Origin: Panax quinquefolius
Lineage: Eukaryota > Streptophyta > Magnoliopsida > Apiales > Araliaceae
DNA: 64,000 nt
Direction of reading: 5' to 3'
Assembly: GCA_020205615.1 (NCBI GenBank)
Contig: CM035170.1
Location: 9,852,311 to 9,916,310 of the forward strand
Shown: piece by piece, positions 12,971-25,210 of the stretch
Layout of the letters: the number at the start of each line of letters is the position of its first letter
Numbering within the stretch: position 1 is the first letter of the stretch
The notes under the pieces: model-generated
What the model was told of the DNA's origin: nothing
The model's input: only the letters and a program-made list of their open reading frames with translations
Database searches by the model: none
Translations under genes and position numbers: made by a program

Positions 12971-13335
12971 TCCGAATGAGGTCATCACGGGTGAGCTTAT
13001 CATAAACTCTAATGAAGTCTATACTTTATTTGATACCTGGTTCTACCCATTCTTTTATTTCTCCTACTTGCGCTCATCGATTAAATTTGACTCAGAGAAT
13101 TAGACTTTGACTTATCTGTGGAAACTCCATTGGGAGAAACCTTCATTACATCCACTTTGTTTATAAGTCTTGTTTGGTTCAAATCGGTACCCTCACATTA
13201 CCCGTCGATCTTATTTCATTAAAAATACTTGCATTTGACGTGATTCTGTGGGATTGATTGGTTAACTACTTATCATGCAAAAATTGATTGTTTTTAAATA
13301 AGGTTGTTAGCTTTCATATTCCTAACCAACCTATT
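12971..13335 (+). pseudogene. Aspartic protease of the nested chromovirus, frameshifted
   Basis: The block reads GELI(I)NSNEVYTLFDT, then, after an extra base, GST-H-SF around 13033-13060. This is the D-(S/T)-G active-site region. It continues with VETPLGETFITSTL and DVILGIDWL-type residues near 13235-13265. In these elements the protease cuts the Gag-Pol polyprotein. It lies in the expected position between the zinc knuckle and RT. Confidence 0.72.
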
Positions 13336-13559
13336 ATCGCGAATTCAAGCGACCAAACCATTAAAATCAATCACGGTCATCTCAAGCCATAAAAGCTATT
13401 CGTTTTATTGAAAAACGGATGTCAAGCTTTCTTAGCTCATGTCACGATTTAAACAAAAATACGTTAGTTTTGAACGATATTTCTATTGTTAATAAATTTC
13501 TGACGTATTCCCAGAAGAACTTCCCGGCCTACCCAGGCGTGAAATTGAATTTTGTATCG

Positions 13560-14830
13560 ACCTTGAACCCCAGACAAAACCTATTTCCAAAGCCCCATAT
13601 CGAATAGCTCTATTGAACTTCGTGAGTTAAAGACCCAACCGCAGAATTGTTAGACATTGGCTTTATTCGTCCTAGTACTTCTCCTTGGGGTGCTCTGTTC
13701 TATTCGTGAAGAAGAAAGATGGGAGTATGCGACTTTGTATTGATTATCGGGAGTTGAATCATGTCACCATCAAAAATAGGTATCCATTGCCACGTATTGA
13801 TGACTGTTTTGACCCGGTTGCAAGGAGGCAAATTCTTTTCAAAGATTGATATTCGTTTAGGATATCACCAATTGAAGATTAGAACCACGACATTCCAAAG
13901 ACGGCTTTCGAGAACTTCGAGACGGGCATTATGAATTCCTAGTCATGTCCTTTGGATTGACTAATGCTCTCTTTGCCTTTCATGGATATGATGAACCGAG
14001 TATTCAAGGAATATTTAGATCACTTTGTGGTCGTCTTTATTGATGACATCCTTATTTATTCCAAGAGCCGTGAAGATCATGAGCAACACTTGAGGCTGAC
14101 ACTCCAAAAGCTTCGTGAATATAAACTTTATGCCAAGTTGAAGAAATGTGAGTTCTGGCTTGAAGAAGTAGCATTCCTTGGGCACGTGGTATCAAGTCAT
14201 GGAATATCTGTTGACCCAAAGAAAGATTGAAGCTATTCAAAGTCGGGAACAACCTAAATCGATGGACCAAGAACGTAGCTTTCTCGGTTTAGTTGGTTAT
14301 TATCGGAGATTCGTGGAAGGATTTTCTCGAATCGCTACTCCATTGACTCAGCTGACTCGAAAAGATACAAAGTTCGGTTGGAGCGAAGAATGTGAGAAGA
14401 GTTTTCAAGAACTCAAGAGGAGACTTATTTCAAAGACCTATTACGACAATACCATCCGGCTCGGAGGATTTGTCATCTCTGATGATGCTTGAGCGCAAAG
14501 GGTTGGGATGTGTTCTCATGCAACATGGAAAAGTTATAGCCTATGCCTCACGACAACTCTCAAAGAATATGAGAGGAATTATCCTACTCATGATCTAGAG
14601 TTAAGCAAATTGTTGTCTTTACACTTAAAATTTGGAGGCATTACTTGTATAGGGAGAAAGTGGAGATCTTTACGGATCATAAAAGCCTCAAATATTTCTT
14701 CACTCAAAGGAACTCAACATGCGACAACGACGTTGGCTTGAATCATTGAAAGATTATGATCATACCATCCAATACCATCCTGAAAAGCGAGCGTGGTAGG
14801 CGACGCGTTGAGTAGAAGATCATATGCAAG
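13560..14830 (+). pseudogene. Reverse transcriptase and RNase H of the nested chromovirus
   Basis: In order: [18 protein letters not shown] (about 13706-13760), SKIDIR-GYHQLKI (13845-13880), MSFGLTNA (13945-13968), [10 protein letters not shown] with the catalytic DD pair (14034-14064), [11 protein letters not shown] (14178-14210), FLGLVGYYRRFVEGFSRI (14280-14334), and RNase H pieces GCVLMQHGKVIAYASRQL (14506-14560) and [10 protein letters not shown] (14675-14705). Frames 13964-14230 and 14178-14492 hold the longest intact stretches. At least six frame changes separate the pieces, several beside CG or CAG sites. Confidence 0.88.
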
Positions 14831-14899
14831 TCTGAAAGCGATATTGTCAACGCAAGGCCCATTTTGTGTGACTTGCAAAGGATGGAGATAGAGTTAAAG

Positions 14900-16050
14900 A
14901 CTCGAAGGACGCGTGTGATGATAAGCGAGTATACGAGTAGAACAGACTTTAATCGATAAAGTTAAAGTCGCTCAAGCTACAGGACACAGGAGCTGATGCG
15001 TATGAGGAAGAAAGTGCAAGAAGGTGCTATCTGCGAAAGCAAGAATCGATGAAGAAGGAATACTTGAGTCAACTCCGGACTTTGTGTTCCTAACGACCAC
15101 GATTTAAAGTATAATATCATGATGGAGGCGCACAACACACCATATCTGATCCATCACAGGAGTACCAAATGTATCATAAATATTCGGTCATACATTTTGG
15201 TGGAGCAATATGAAGAGAGAGATAGCGCTTGTTTATCTCAAGGTGTCTAACTTGTCAACGAAAGTTAAAGCGAGCATCAAGTACCAAAAGGTCCATTGCA
15301 ACCACTTGAAATTCCGAATGGAAGTGGGAGCACATTACCATGGATTTCGTTCTGGGGTCTTCCTAAGGTTTCTCAAGGCATTGATGCGATTTGGGTCATT
15401 GTTGATAGATTGACCAAGTCTGCTCATTTCTTACCGATCTGAGAAAACTTATACACTTGAACGTCTTGCTTGCTCAGATGTACATAAACGAGATTGTAAG
15501 ATCGCATGGTATGCCGTAGATCCATAGTTTCCGATCGAGACCCAAGATTCACTTCACGATTTTGGGTTAGTTTGCAAAAAAGCTATGGGCACAGACTTAC
15601 GATTTAGCTTTCGGCATATCATCCTCGAATTTAACAGACAAATGGAGAGGACTATTCAAACTCTTGAAGATCTATTAAGACTCTGTGTCCTTGATTTCAA
15701 GGGAAGTTGGGACAAGTTCTTACCATTGGTGGAGTTTTCCTACAACAACAGTTTATCAAGCAAGTATTGGCATGGCTCCATTCAAGCGTTGTATGGAAGA
15801 AAGTGTCGTTCTCCAGTATGCTGGGATGAGGTGGGTGAAGCAACGTTGTTGGGACCAGAGTTGGTACGTATGACTACGGAAAAGATTCAAACGATCCGAC
15901 AACGTATAAAAACCTCACAAAATCGACAAAAGAGTTATGCTGATCTTCATCGAAAGGACGTGGAATTCGATATAGGAGATCATGTGTTAAGAGTTTGCTC
16001 CATGGAAAGGAGTTACAAGATTTGGAAAGAGAGGAAAACTTAATCCTCGA
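14900..16050 (+). pseudogene. Integrase of the nested chromovirus, frameshifted and 3'-truncated
   Basis: The N-terminal zinc-binding region is badly broken (about 15118-15260; STKCI, then a cysteine block). The catalytic core shows PEWKWEHITMDFV-like residues (15310-15345) and DAIWVIVDRLTKSAHF (about 15383-15430). The frame at 15585-16043 contains LVEFSYNNS, YGRKCRSPVCWDE and KDVEFDIGDHV. The region corresponding to YHPQTDGQSERT is disturbed around 15620-15645. The terminal chromodomain is missing: after NPRFI the sequence passes into the LTR, exactly as in copy 1. Confidence 0.82.
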
Positions 16051-16741
16051 TTCATCGGTCCATTTTTTATAAATAAAGATGAATTTTTCTATAAATATTA
16101 TTTTTGAATATTATGGAATAAATTTGATATAATGTTATAGTTGTGGGTAATATTTATAAATTTTGCAAAAGTAAGCAAGTTGTTATAAAATATTCGTTTG
16201 GTCGGGAATATTCTTTTTGTTTCGGAAATATTAAATGCGACGGCTCAATTATTAGTGGACCCCCAACGCGAAAGTATTGTCGTAGTTAGAAAATGACAAA
16301 ATTATCTTTCTATAAAAATAACTACGAGAGGTGTTACCGTTAAAACTATTGAACTACCCGTAGTAAAAGAAATGCGATGTCTGCGTAGTTGTATAGTAGC
16401 ACACGATATTGATTATTGATCTTTACGTGAGAAGTCACTCAATATGCTCAATTATTACTTCTGATAATTCTTTGCGTCATATCTCTTATATTATTGATTC
16501 AATTATTGTCACAATTATCATCGTATAATATGTTATAGTATTAAATCAATAATTGAGGCGACAAGTTATAAATGATTAATAATTGTTGAAAGATTAAATA
16601 TGTGTTGATTAAAAATAAAATGATTTGTGGTAATATTTATTCAATCCTTGATGTATATAAAGAGTCCATTATGAGACATTTGTGGTAAGTTTAATTATTT
16701 TATGGGGGCCCATATGTCATCATCTAAGAGTCTCTTCGTCG

Positions 16742-16975
16742 ATAGTAATTACCTTCGGTCAATAGTAATTACCTTTGTGAATAGTAATTACCTTTGTCGA
16801 TAGTAATTACCTTTACCAAAGGCCGAACCACTTGTCGTTTCACATTACAAAAGCGTTGAACCACTTGTCGTTTCACATTACGACATCGAACCACTTGTCG
16901 TTTCACATTACAAAGGCCAAACCACTTTTCTTTTCACATCATCATCGATGCGTCAAGCCACTTGCCTTTTCACAT
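16742..16975 (+). repeat. Two short-repeat clusters in the LTR U3
   Basis: Four to five copies of ATAGTAATTACCTT (16744-16812) are followed by about five copies of a 30-35 bp unit with CCACTTGTCGTTTCACATTA (16828-16975). They end only 25 bp before the TATA box, a position typical of enhancer repeats. They are not present in this form in the LTRs at 46314 and 52303. Confidence 0.75.
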
Positions 16976-16998
16976 GGCGGTGCTAAGCTAGAAATCTT

Positions 16999-17008
16999 CT
17001 ATAAATAG
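16999..17008 (+). promoter_or_regulatory. TATA box of LTR promoter
   Basis: CTATAAATAG is followed at roughly 30 bp by TTCATT and then a GAGAGA-rich leader. Equivalent motifs (CCTATAAATAA) lie at 47053 and 53045 in the other two LTRs. Confidence 0.7.
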
Positions 17009-17254
17009 AGGCCTAGTGCTTCATTATTTTCACGAATTCATTCAAGCTATAGAGAGAGAAAGTATAGAGAGAATAAGAGAGAAAGAAGAAGAGTATTTTG
17101 TTACTACACTACTGCAGATTCAATCTCCTACTAAAAGTAAGGGTGTTATTCTTTCTTATTTATGAAGAGAACTGTTGTTATTCCATTGCTTATTATTCTG
17201 TGGAATAACTTTGTGTCGTGGTTTACCCTATACTTGTTGACATTCTTCTATTAT

Positions 17255-17645
17255 TACATTTGGAACATCACATGCGTATGTTCTACACCTGGACCTAGTT
17301 CCGCCTTTATTATTATTCTGCTGGAACATCCTCATGCATGTGTTTTTACACCGACTGGTTCCGCTCTTTATTATTATTACTGTTGGAACATCCATGCATG
17401 TGTTTTACACCCGACCGGTTCCGCCTCTTTATTATTATTTTGTTGAAACATCCATGCATGTGTTTTTTTACAGGACTGGTTCCGCTCTTTATTATTATTC
17501 GCTTGAACATCACATGCATGTGTTTTACACACCGGACTGCATCCGCCTCTTTATTATTATTCTGTTGGAACATCCTGCATACATCGTTTTTACGCCGAAC
17601 ACGGTTCCGTTATTTTTATTCTGTTGGAATAACTTTTGGCATACA
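17255..17645 (+). repeat. Tandem units of about 60 bp in LTR R/U5
   Basis: Repeating pattern: TTATTATTCTG, TTGGAACATC, CATGCATGTG, TTTTACACCGG and GGTTCCG. About seven units occur here, three at 10310-10500, six at 47360-47660 and six at 53340-53680. Within a unit GGAAC pairs with GTTCC, GTGT with ACAC, and CACATGCATGTG is its own reverse complement. Confidence 0.8.
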
Positions 17646-18740
17646 TGCGCGTCTATCGCATGCATGGTGATTTCTTTTGTTATTCCATTCTTTATTATAC
17701 CCAATTGGTTAAAACTTTGACTTCTATACTCCATGAAATTAGTAGAATATCCTTGATATTTGCGTTTCATCCAAAGATATCTTTTCATGGAAATATTCTT
17801 CTTATCATTCTTGAATTTTACTCTACAAAACGATTATCGTGTTGATAATTTGGGCGTTAATAATTCTGGATAAAATAATTCTTGAACTTGTTTTATTGAA
17901 TTCTTATATCATTGTCATCATCCTCATGTTTATATTATGTTGAAAGTCATCTGTGGCTGTAGTGCATAGATGGACTTGGTATGATTATGATTAGAGACTA
18001 TTCGATAATCATGGCCGTAATGTTACAAATAATGTGATAAAAAAAATCCTCGATTAATAGTAGTGCATTGATGGACGATTGTTGGCATGATCATGACCAT
18101 TAATGAATACACAACTATTCTTGGCCCGTAGTGCATGAATAATTGTGGTCGTGATACTAAAGAATATCCTTGGCCGTAGTAGTGCGGGGTGATTCGATGA
18201 TGTGGAATATTTATTAAAGTTTGAGTCTCGGCTATAACGATGATGAAAAACCTTTTAAAACCTAAAAGATAGTAGACTTTATTTTCTACTTGACTCTTTT
18301 AATAGATTGCATATTCATTTGCAGATTAAACCGGTTTATCTATTGTATTTTATCGGTTTAACATTGTTGAAGACTATTGATAATTTATTCTGCATTATCT
18401 TAGTCATAATATTTCTTCTTGGGCTAGTTGAGCTCACCCTTTCTTTCACTTTGTTCTCTTGAAAATGAGAATATAAATTTGGACGAGTCGGGAAACGCAG
18501 TGATGGTCCTAAAGATAGCATTTGTAGTCCTCACTATTACGTGAAATAGTGTGATAATAATTGTAATGAGGACTCCTTTTGAGTTTGTATAATATCTAGT
18601 AGAGCGATATTTGTATTCAAACTCACGATTTATGTCGTATTGTTACCTACAGCTTATGTTAGTAAGTTGTATTTAAATTCTGTACCATGTAAGTGGCGAC
18701 CCAAGATGGGTGACGTATACCTAATTTTGGGGGCGTCACA

Positions 18741-21700
18741 GGGGACACATGTTTAACCATTTAGAAATTAACGAACAGAGAATATATATCTGAATTACCA
18801 TATACTAACATGTTGATAATCAATGGGCGTATATAATATAGGGTTAATAATCTGTAAAGTAATAATATAATTCTGAAACATTCTTACTCATGTCCATTGC
18901 ATAAAGGAAATGCAAAGGTAGGATACTTGCCTGATACGCAACTTAGTTTTATCTTTTATGTAATCACCTATCATTAATCAGATCATTCGTTCGATTAGAA
19001 CAATATACTATAACACATAGTACTGCATTTCACAGTCAGCACATAACCTAATCACGTTGTCACACATATTCAAAGATCGTCGTGCATCACAAACAAACAT
19101 TAACGCAAATCAAAAATATCTAAGTCTAGAAAATTTACGAACTATGTAGGTTGTCTGAAACTGACTCTATCGAGTAATTATCAAGTCTAAGACTCTATTC
19201 AATTACTCAATATCTACAAGTATCACCAAATTATTTTTAAATGACTTAATATAATTTTAAATATTTATTATATTTTATCACAAATTTTCAAACACCTAAT
19301 CATTATTAAATGATTTAAATAGTACACAATTCTATTATCATTAATATTTAATTAATATTAAACTATTAATGAAACCATTGCTAAAATATTAAAGTTATTT
19401 ATAATAACTCGAGAATATTTTAAAGTACTTATATTACCCTTAAATGATTTTTAAAACATTTAAAATCATTTTAAATAATTACCATTAATATTAATAAACT
19501 AATTATCCAAATATTAAAAGTCATTAATTATAACTTAAAATATTTTTAATTCATTTATATCCTTTTTAAATGATTGTTAAGTAAATAAAATCATGTTAAA
19601 ACTATTTATTTAATATAATTATTAAATAAATTTAATATCATTTATATTAACTTAATATCATTAGTATTAATTTAATAATGAAATTATCGTTTAAATATTA
19701 AAAGTTATATTTTATAACTTAAAATATCTTTAAACACTTTATTTTCATTTAAAATGATTTTTAAATAAATAAAATCATTTTTAAATTAAATTATTTACTA
19801 TAGTCATTAAATAAACCTAATATCATTAATATTTTCATGACAAAATATCAAAAGTTATATTAAAATATTTTTATAATCCTTTAAATCATTTTTATATTAT
19901 TTTTAAATCATAATTTCTATTTTTCATAAATTATTTAATACATTTATTAAATAACTTAAATATCATTAATATTAATTTATTAATGAAATTCATCACAAAA
20001 TATTAAAAGTTATCAAAATTAACTCATAATATTTTTAAACACTTTATTCATATTTAAAATGATTTTTATATAATTAAAATCATTTTTCTAATTTATTTAA
20101 TACACTAATTAAATAAATTAAATATCATTAATATTCAAATAATTATAAATATTAATGGAAAATATCCCAAATAATTAAAAGTTATTTTTCATAATTTAAA
20201 ATAATTTTTTAAAACTAATTTTGTAATTTTTATAATTTATTTTCTATTTTTAATCAATTTCCAGAAATTAAGAAATTAAATTAATTAAAAACCGTCGCAA
20301 TAGGCCTTTTGCGACAATAACTGTCGCTGTTGGTGTTCTTGAGCTCAAGAACAACGGCGACTCGATTCTGACATACCAAGTTTGAATGACTTTAATTTCG
20401 TGCTGGTTTGTTTCACATCGAATCTAAAACTTAGGTATTGTAGTGTTGATGTAACTCTACAAGTTTCAATCGTTATATAGACCATACCACAACATAACAA
20501 GGAGATCTAGGCCAACAAACAAACTGTCAGAAGGTTTTTGGGTTTTCCCAGAAACCCAGCAGTTCGAGTGAGCATATTCAAGCTCAAATATTTTAGTGTT
20601 CTGATCATCATTTGGGTGATTTTATGGTTCATAATGGTAGCATACACAACAAGGTATAACACGATAACAAGATCACAGTTCTACAACAGCTAAATCTAAT
20701 AGATCAAGTCCGGTTCAAAGTTGTCGAAAATCTGTTTTAAAATTTTACTCGAAAATTCGAAGCGTGAATCAATATCGAGTGGCCTAGTTTGACCACTTTT
20801 CACGGTTGATCTGTTGATGTTTGAAGACATATAAAGACCCAGATTTGTAGTATACTATACAAGCTACAACATGGTTACCATAACATTATCATATCACTTA
20901 CAAGATGACAGATCTATACTTTCAAAGATCTTGTCAGAGCCTGTTTACCCTTTCTGGGTTTACCCAGATTTCATCCGGTCATGGTCGGTCAACCGACTTT
21001 GACCATTAATATCTCACAATCTAGATATCCAATGACAGTGAATCCACTTTCAGATTAAAGACAACATGACATACTACAAATATAAAGCTTAAAACAACTT
21101 AAACCATAAACATACCAAGATCTACGACCACTGACATTCATTTAATGGAACAACCATAAATAAATTTCCAGTTTTTGAAAAACTTAAATTTGAGCATATA
21201 AATGTTATGGATTCACTAAATACCAACCCGAACATTAATTTACACATCATACAACATATCTAAACATTCTAACATCTAATCCAACATATAGCATAAAGAT
21301 CAAATTTTCTAAGTTGGGTCTTATACCTCTATAGACCAAATTTTGATCTTACGCTCCTAATCTGATCTTGATGTTCGGGGACTCACTAAGAACCGAAATG
21401 CTAACTATTTTCGTGGGTTTAGAGAGAGAAGCTTGGTGGTGTATGTGTGAGAAATTGGGACAAAGTTATGAACTTTCCTCTCTCTCAATCTATATATAAC
21501 TTGATGAAATGGTTAGGGTTGATCATGATTATTGATTAAAGGCTATTACTGGACCATATGGCTATGTTGAGTTGGTTTACCAACTAAAGTTATGGCAACC
21601 TATACAAGTTATCTATTTAAATAATGCTAGAAGGGCAATTTGGTCATTTGACTTATAAAGTGCATGGTACTTTGGTAACTTCTCACGCTTTATTAGGTTT

Positions 21701-22502
21701 TAACCCTTGGGTTTGACCTTCCAAGGTTTCATAAGCTCTAAATCTAAAATTATGTATTAAGGGCAAAATAGAAATCTTAGTTTTCTAAAATGTTGATTAG
21801 GGTTTCTTAATGAAATTAAGTTTCCTAATCACTTAGGACTTATAAATTAGACTTTATAATCTACTAATTACTATTAAGCTTGCTAAATTAATAACTAGGG
21901 TTTGTAATTTAGCAATTAGGATTCTAGATACTAATTAGGGTTTACCTAATTAACATTAATTATAATAATAATCATTAATTACATAACATATAACTTAACA
22001 ACCATTATAGTCATATTTGACTTTATACTATAGTTTATCAATAATGTTAGGATTTTGTATTGTCTCTACTATAACCTGTTCCACACATTAACATTACACA
22101 CATATAAGACATGCTTATATCATTGAAATATAACTACTATAATATTATTATTCTCATCCCTTATTCAAATCCGGACTTAGGGTTTTCAATTCATATCCGA
22201 CATATAACTTCACGAGATACTATTATTAATTAACTTAATATAATATATACATATCATAAAATCCATATCATATATCTGATAATCATATTTTCATGAAAAA
22301 ATTAATAAATATTTTTATTACAACATAATTTTATTATAAAAATATTATGATCAATAAATCTAATAGAGATTATTTACATCTAATAAATAATTTTATTTAT
22401 CGAGATACAATTACTTTACTTTGCACATATTCTAATCCTTGTATATATATAAAAAAAATTAATTCAGTAAAATTCCTTATTGAGAATCTTTGGGTTATTA
22501 CA
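18741..22502 (-). repeat. Truncated 5' LTR of the outer gypsy-like element
   Basis: Aligns with 5461-9240 over its whole length, with small indels. The right end GGGTTATTACA at 22502 is the LTR's 5' terminus on the minus strand, followed by the ATAGC duplication. The other end is cut at 18741 by the nested element, leaving about 0.8 kb missing. Confidence 0.88.
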
Positions 22503-23478
22503 ATAGCTCACTATATTTCATATTCGAAGTTCATTCAAGTGCTTAAGTCCTTCTAGGAATCATTATTTGTTTTATATTAACTCTATTCAATATCTTATAA
22601 TATTCATTTCATTTGATTAAAAACACTTTTTATGTTCATTATCACTTATCACAACGTTTCGACGTTTATTAAATCACACGATTTATCATCTTGTGTGTGC
22701 TTAGTATGCGTATTCAACTTATCTAATATATCATTTATTAATGTTAAGCCTCATTATACTTCATAATATTCATGTTCTATAACTTAGAACAACATCTATT
22801 ATCGTCAAGAGCACTACACTTGCATACGTGTATGCACGACGCCCTCTGATTGCCTCCGAAAACACAACAGTCCTAAAGATGACCATTTTGACCATTCCTA
22901 AAGACCACAAACTAAAAACCTTAAAGAACAAAAGTTGTAGGTCTATTCGTCCTTGTTCCGGATCATCTTGACTCTCCTTAATCGGAGTTCGTATGAAAAT
23001 GTTATACTTAATTTATCGCAGTGGGTCGAAGCAGGTCAAGCATTCGATGCCCGACTGTCTGCTCCCAATTGGCCTTGGGGCGATAACCGCGCCCAAAGTC
23101 ACGAGAATAGGCCCTCGTGCCTCGCTCTTCGCGTTTATACAGACCCTTACTCCTTCCATTGATCATAACATGAGTTAAACTCATCCAATTCAGTCCATTT
23201 TCGATACTATAGGTTTGTAACTCATAAAACTACAACATACCAAATACCCATCAACTAACATAAACATTAACTAACCTTAATATGAATTTACAACTCATGT
23301 TCATTCTAATTGTTCATGTTTTGACAATTTAGCGAATTCGTTCACTACGAATTTGTTTCTCAACCATTTCGATTCATTCAACTTTCGTTATTTTCGTAAT
23401 TCAACATACTAACAACATATATCATCAATTTAATATTATATCATGACTTCATCATAAATTTTGATTCCAAAACAAGCC

Positions 23479-23481
<3 letters not shown>

Positions 23482-23513
<32 letters not shown>
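23482..23513. repeat. (AT)n microsatellite
   Basis: An uninterrupted AT dinucleotide run of about 16 units. Confidence 0.95.
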
Positions 23514-23515
<2 letters not shown>

Positions 23516-23611
23516 ATAAAACTCAATTTCTTTATTCTAAATCATGTTTTCATGGATTTAATCTCTGAAAATCATTTCTAGATAACAACTAAACGATTAT
23601 AAACATCTAAC

Positions 23612-23620
23612 AACACACAT

Positions 23621-23653
<33 letters not shown>
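23612..23653. repeat. Compound (CA)n(TA)n microsatellite
   Basis: A CA-rich run passes directly into about 12 TA units. Confidence 0.9.
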
Positions 23654-24546
23654 ACATATTTAGCAATTCATCCAACTAAATTTTCAAATTTAAAGGATAA
23701 CTCAAGAACACCCAAACTATGAAGAAACTAGGTTATTTACCTCTTAATTCTTGTTTAGCTTTGTTAGGAGATGTTAGAGAATTGCTACTTCCTTCTTGTT
23801 TTCAAGGATTTCTCTTCCAATTGCCTCCCAATTATTCTCTAGAGTTCTCTCTTCCTCTATATTTTCTCTTCTAGCTTTAGCCTTAGGCTTTAGGAACAAA
23901 ACACGTAACCTTTATATAACTGATATAAACATAATGCGTATACATTATGGCCTATCAGTTACAATAACAAAGGGTCACTAGGCCATGTTTGGCTAGCACC
24001 CAAAATATCCTTTTTAATTTAATATTTTTTATTTTTTATTTTTTTTTTTTTTAAATCCTTCTAATCATATGATACCCTTGTCACACCCATTAACTATTTG
24101 AATTGAATTAATCTCAATTCATTACTAAATTCAATTAAACTTTACTAATAAAATTATAGCTTCTATTTAGCCAATATAATTATAATTTTATTTAACAATC
24201 ATTAATCCTCTAATTTAATTACTTAATTAAATTAGAAAATCACCAACACATTAATGTAATAAATATGCACAAATTATAAAATTATTTATCATCAATTTAT
24301 TTAATATCATCATAGTTAAATAAATTATTCCATAATAATTTACATTGAATATTTATTTTAATCCATAAATATTTCAACTAAAATACTTATTTTACTTGAT
24401 AAATATTTTAATTATTTATGATCTCACAATCATAACATATTAACATATACATTTATATGTAACATAAATTACTCTCTCATATCATAATAAGAATTTTATT
24501 TATTAAATTCTTATTTTAATAATTTTCAAAAATTCGGATTGTCACA

Positions 24547-25210
24547 AACACTTTTACCTTGTTTATCATTGTCAAGCTTAGTTGCAGAAGTCATTGGGGT
24601 TTTGATAGGGGTAGTTGATTACATGTCATATTCCTTTATAAAGTCTTTGATGTACTTGGTTTGGTTTATGAGTATGCCTTCATCAGTTTGTTTCACTTAT
24701 AATCCAAGGAAGAAGTTTAGCTTTAACATCATGTTCATCTCAAATTTGGTTTGCATAAGCTTGGCAATCTCTCACACAACTTTTCATCTGTAAAACCAAT
24801 ACAATATCATCTACATAAATTTGTACTAACAATGATTTGTCTTTATGCTTCTTAAGGAATAATGTTGTGCCTAATCTACCTTTAGTGAATCTTTTTTCAA
24901 TAAAAAAGTTAGTTAACATCTCATACCATGACCTAGGTGCTTATTTTAATCCATACAATGCTTTATCTAGTTTATACATATAATTGGAATGAGTAGGATC
25001 AACAAAACCTGAAGGTTGTTCGACACAAACCTCTTTTTGAAGTTCTCAATTGAGAAAAATACTTTTGACATCTATTTGGAACACATTGAACTTTATGTGG
25101 GCAGCATATGCAATGAAGATTCTTATGGTTTCAAGCATTGCTACAGGTGCAAAGGTTTCATCACAAGATATAAACTCTATGAATTAATCGCAAAGTTATA
25201 TATCCGATAA
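24547..25210 (-). pseudogene. Ty1/copia reverse transcriptase remnant
   Basis: On the minus strand, from high to low coordinate: EVCVEQPSGFVDP, then KLDKALYGLK-APRSWYEM (about 24900-24970), LLVQIYVDDI with the YVDD active site (about 24805-24840), and NQTKYIKDFIKEY (about 24640-24680). This is the standard copia RT order. Stops and frameshifts interrupt it, and it ends where the LTR-like sequence begins at 24546. No LTRs of its own were identified. Confidence 0.82.

Larger units (their letters stand above)
9768..18740 (+). mobile_element. Nested plus-strand Ty3/gypsy chromovirus (Tekay-like), tandem form
   Basis: The order is a 3'-terminal integrase fragment (9768-10290), an LTR with an internal deletion (to 11594), a primer-binding site, gag-protease-RT-RNaseH-integrase remnants, and a second LTR ending GGCGTCACA at 18740. 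This integrase-LTR-internal-LTR arrangement resembles a tandem element sharing LTRs, as produced by unequal recombination, with the left part lost. Motifs such as [10 protein letters not shown] and the integrase/LTR style place it with Tekay/Del chromoviruses. No target duplication is detectable because the left end is missing. Confidence 0.85.
16051..18740 (+). repeat. 3' LTR of the nested chromovirus
   Basis: Matches the complete LTRs at 46314-48719 and 52303-54728 from their ATAAAGAT region to the GGCGTCACA end. It lacks the TGTGAGACCC start. U3 carries two kinds of short repeats and a TATA box. R/U5 begins with a GAGAGA-rich leader and then seven or so units of about 60 bp. The right edge at 18740/18741 abuts the outer element's LTR at the position equivalent to 5461. 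Confidence 0.85.
4650..22502 (-). mobile_element. Outer minus-strand Ty3/gypsy-like LTR retrotransposon, interrupted
   Basis: Two large LTR copies face the same way (4650-9240 and 18741-22502). They are flanked by an exact 5-bp duplication, ATAGC, at 4645-4649 and 22503-22507. Read on the minus strand the LTR begins TGTAATAA and ends GGGGGCGTCACA, with TG...CA termini. Internal sequence is reduced to a polypurine tract (about 9242-9255) and a gag zinc-knuckle remnant; pol is missing. A plus-strand gypsy element occupies 9768-18740. Its arrival or later rearrangement removed the primer-binding side and about 0.8 kb of the upstream LTR. The LTR length of 4.6 kb is at the long end for plant gypsy elements. 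The clade is uncertain. Confidence 0.88.
22508..24546 (-). repeat. Probable LTR segment of a further gypsy-like element
   Basis: On the minus strand the right edge reads TGTGACAATCCGAATTTTTG, a common start for plant gypsy LTRs. It abuts recognisable copia RT sequence at 24547, which suggests an insertion there. The segment is non-coding and carries AT and CA microsatellites. Its continuation should be at 3746-4644 across the nested element. No second LTR, primer site or matching target duplication was found, so the identity is tentative. Confidence 0.45.

Noticed and set aside
22953..23178. Overlapping 61-69 codon frames in a less AT-rich patch (about 23020-23160)
   Set aside because: No motif and no splice context, and it lies in the LTR-like region. 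The composition shift is noted but a gene is not supported.
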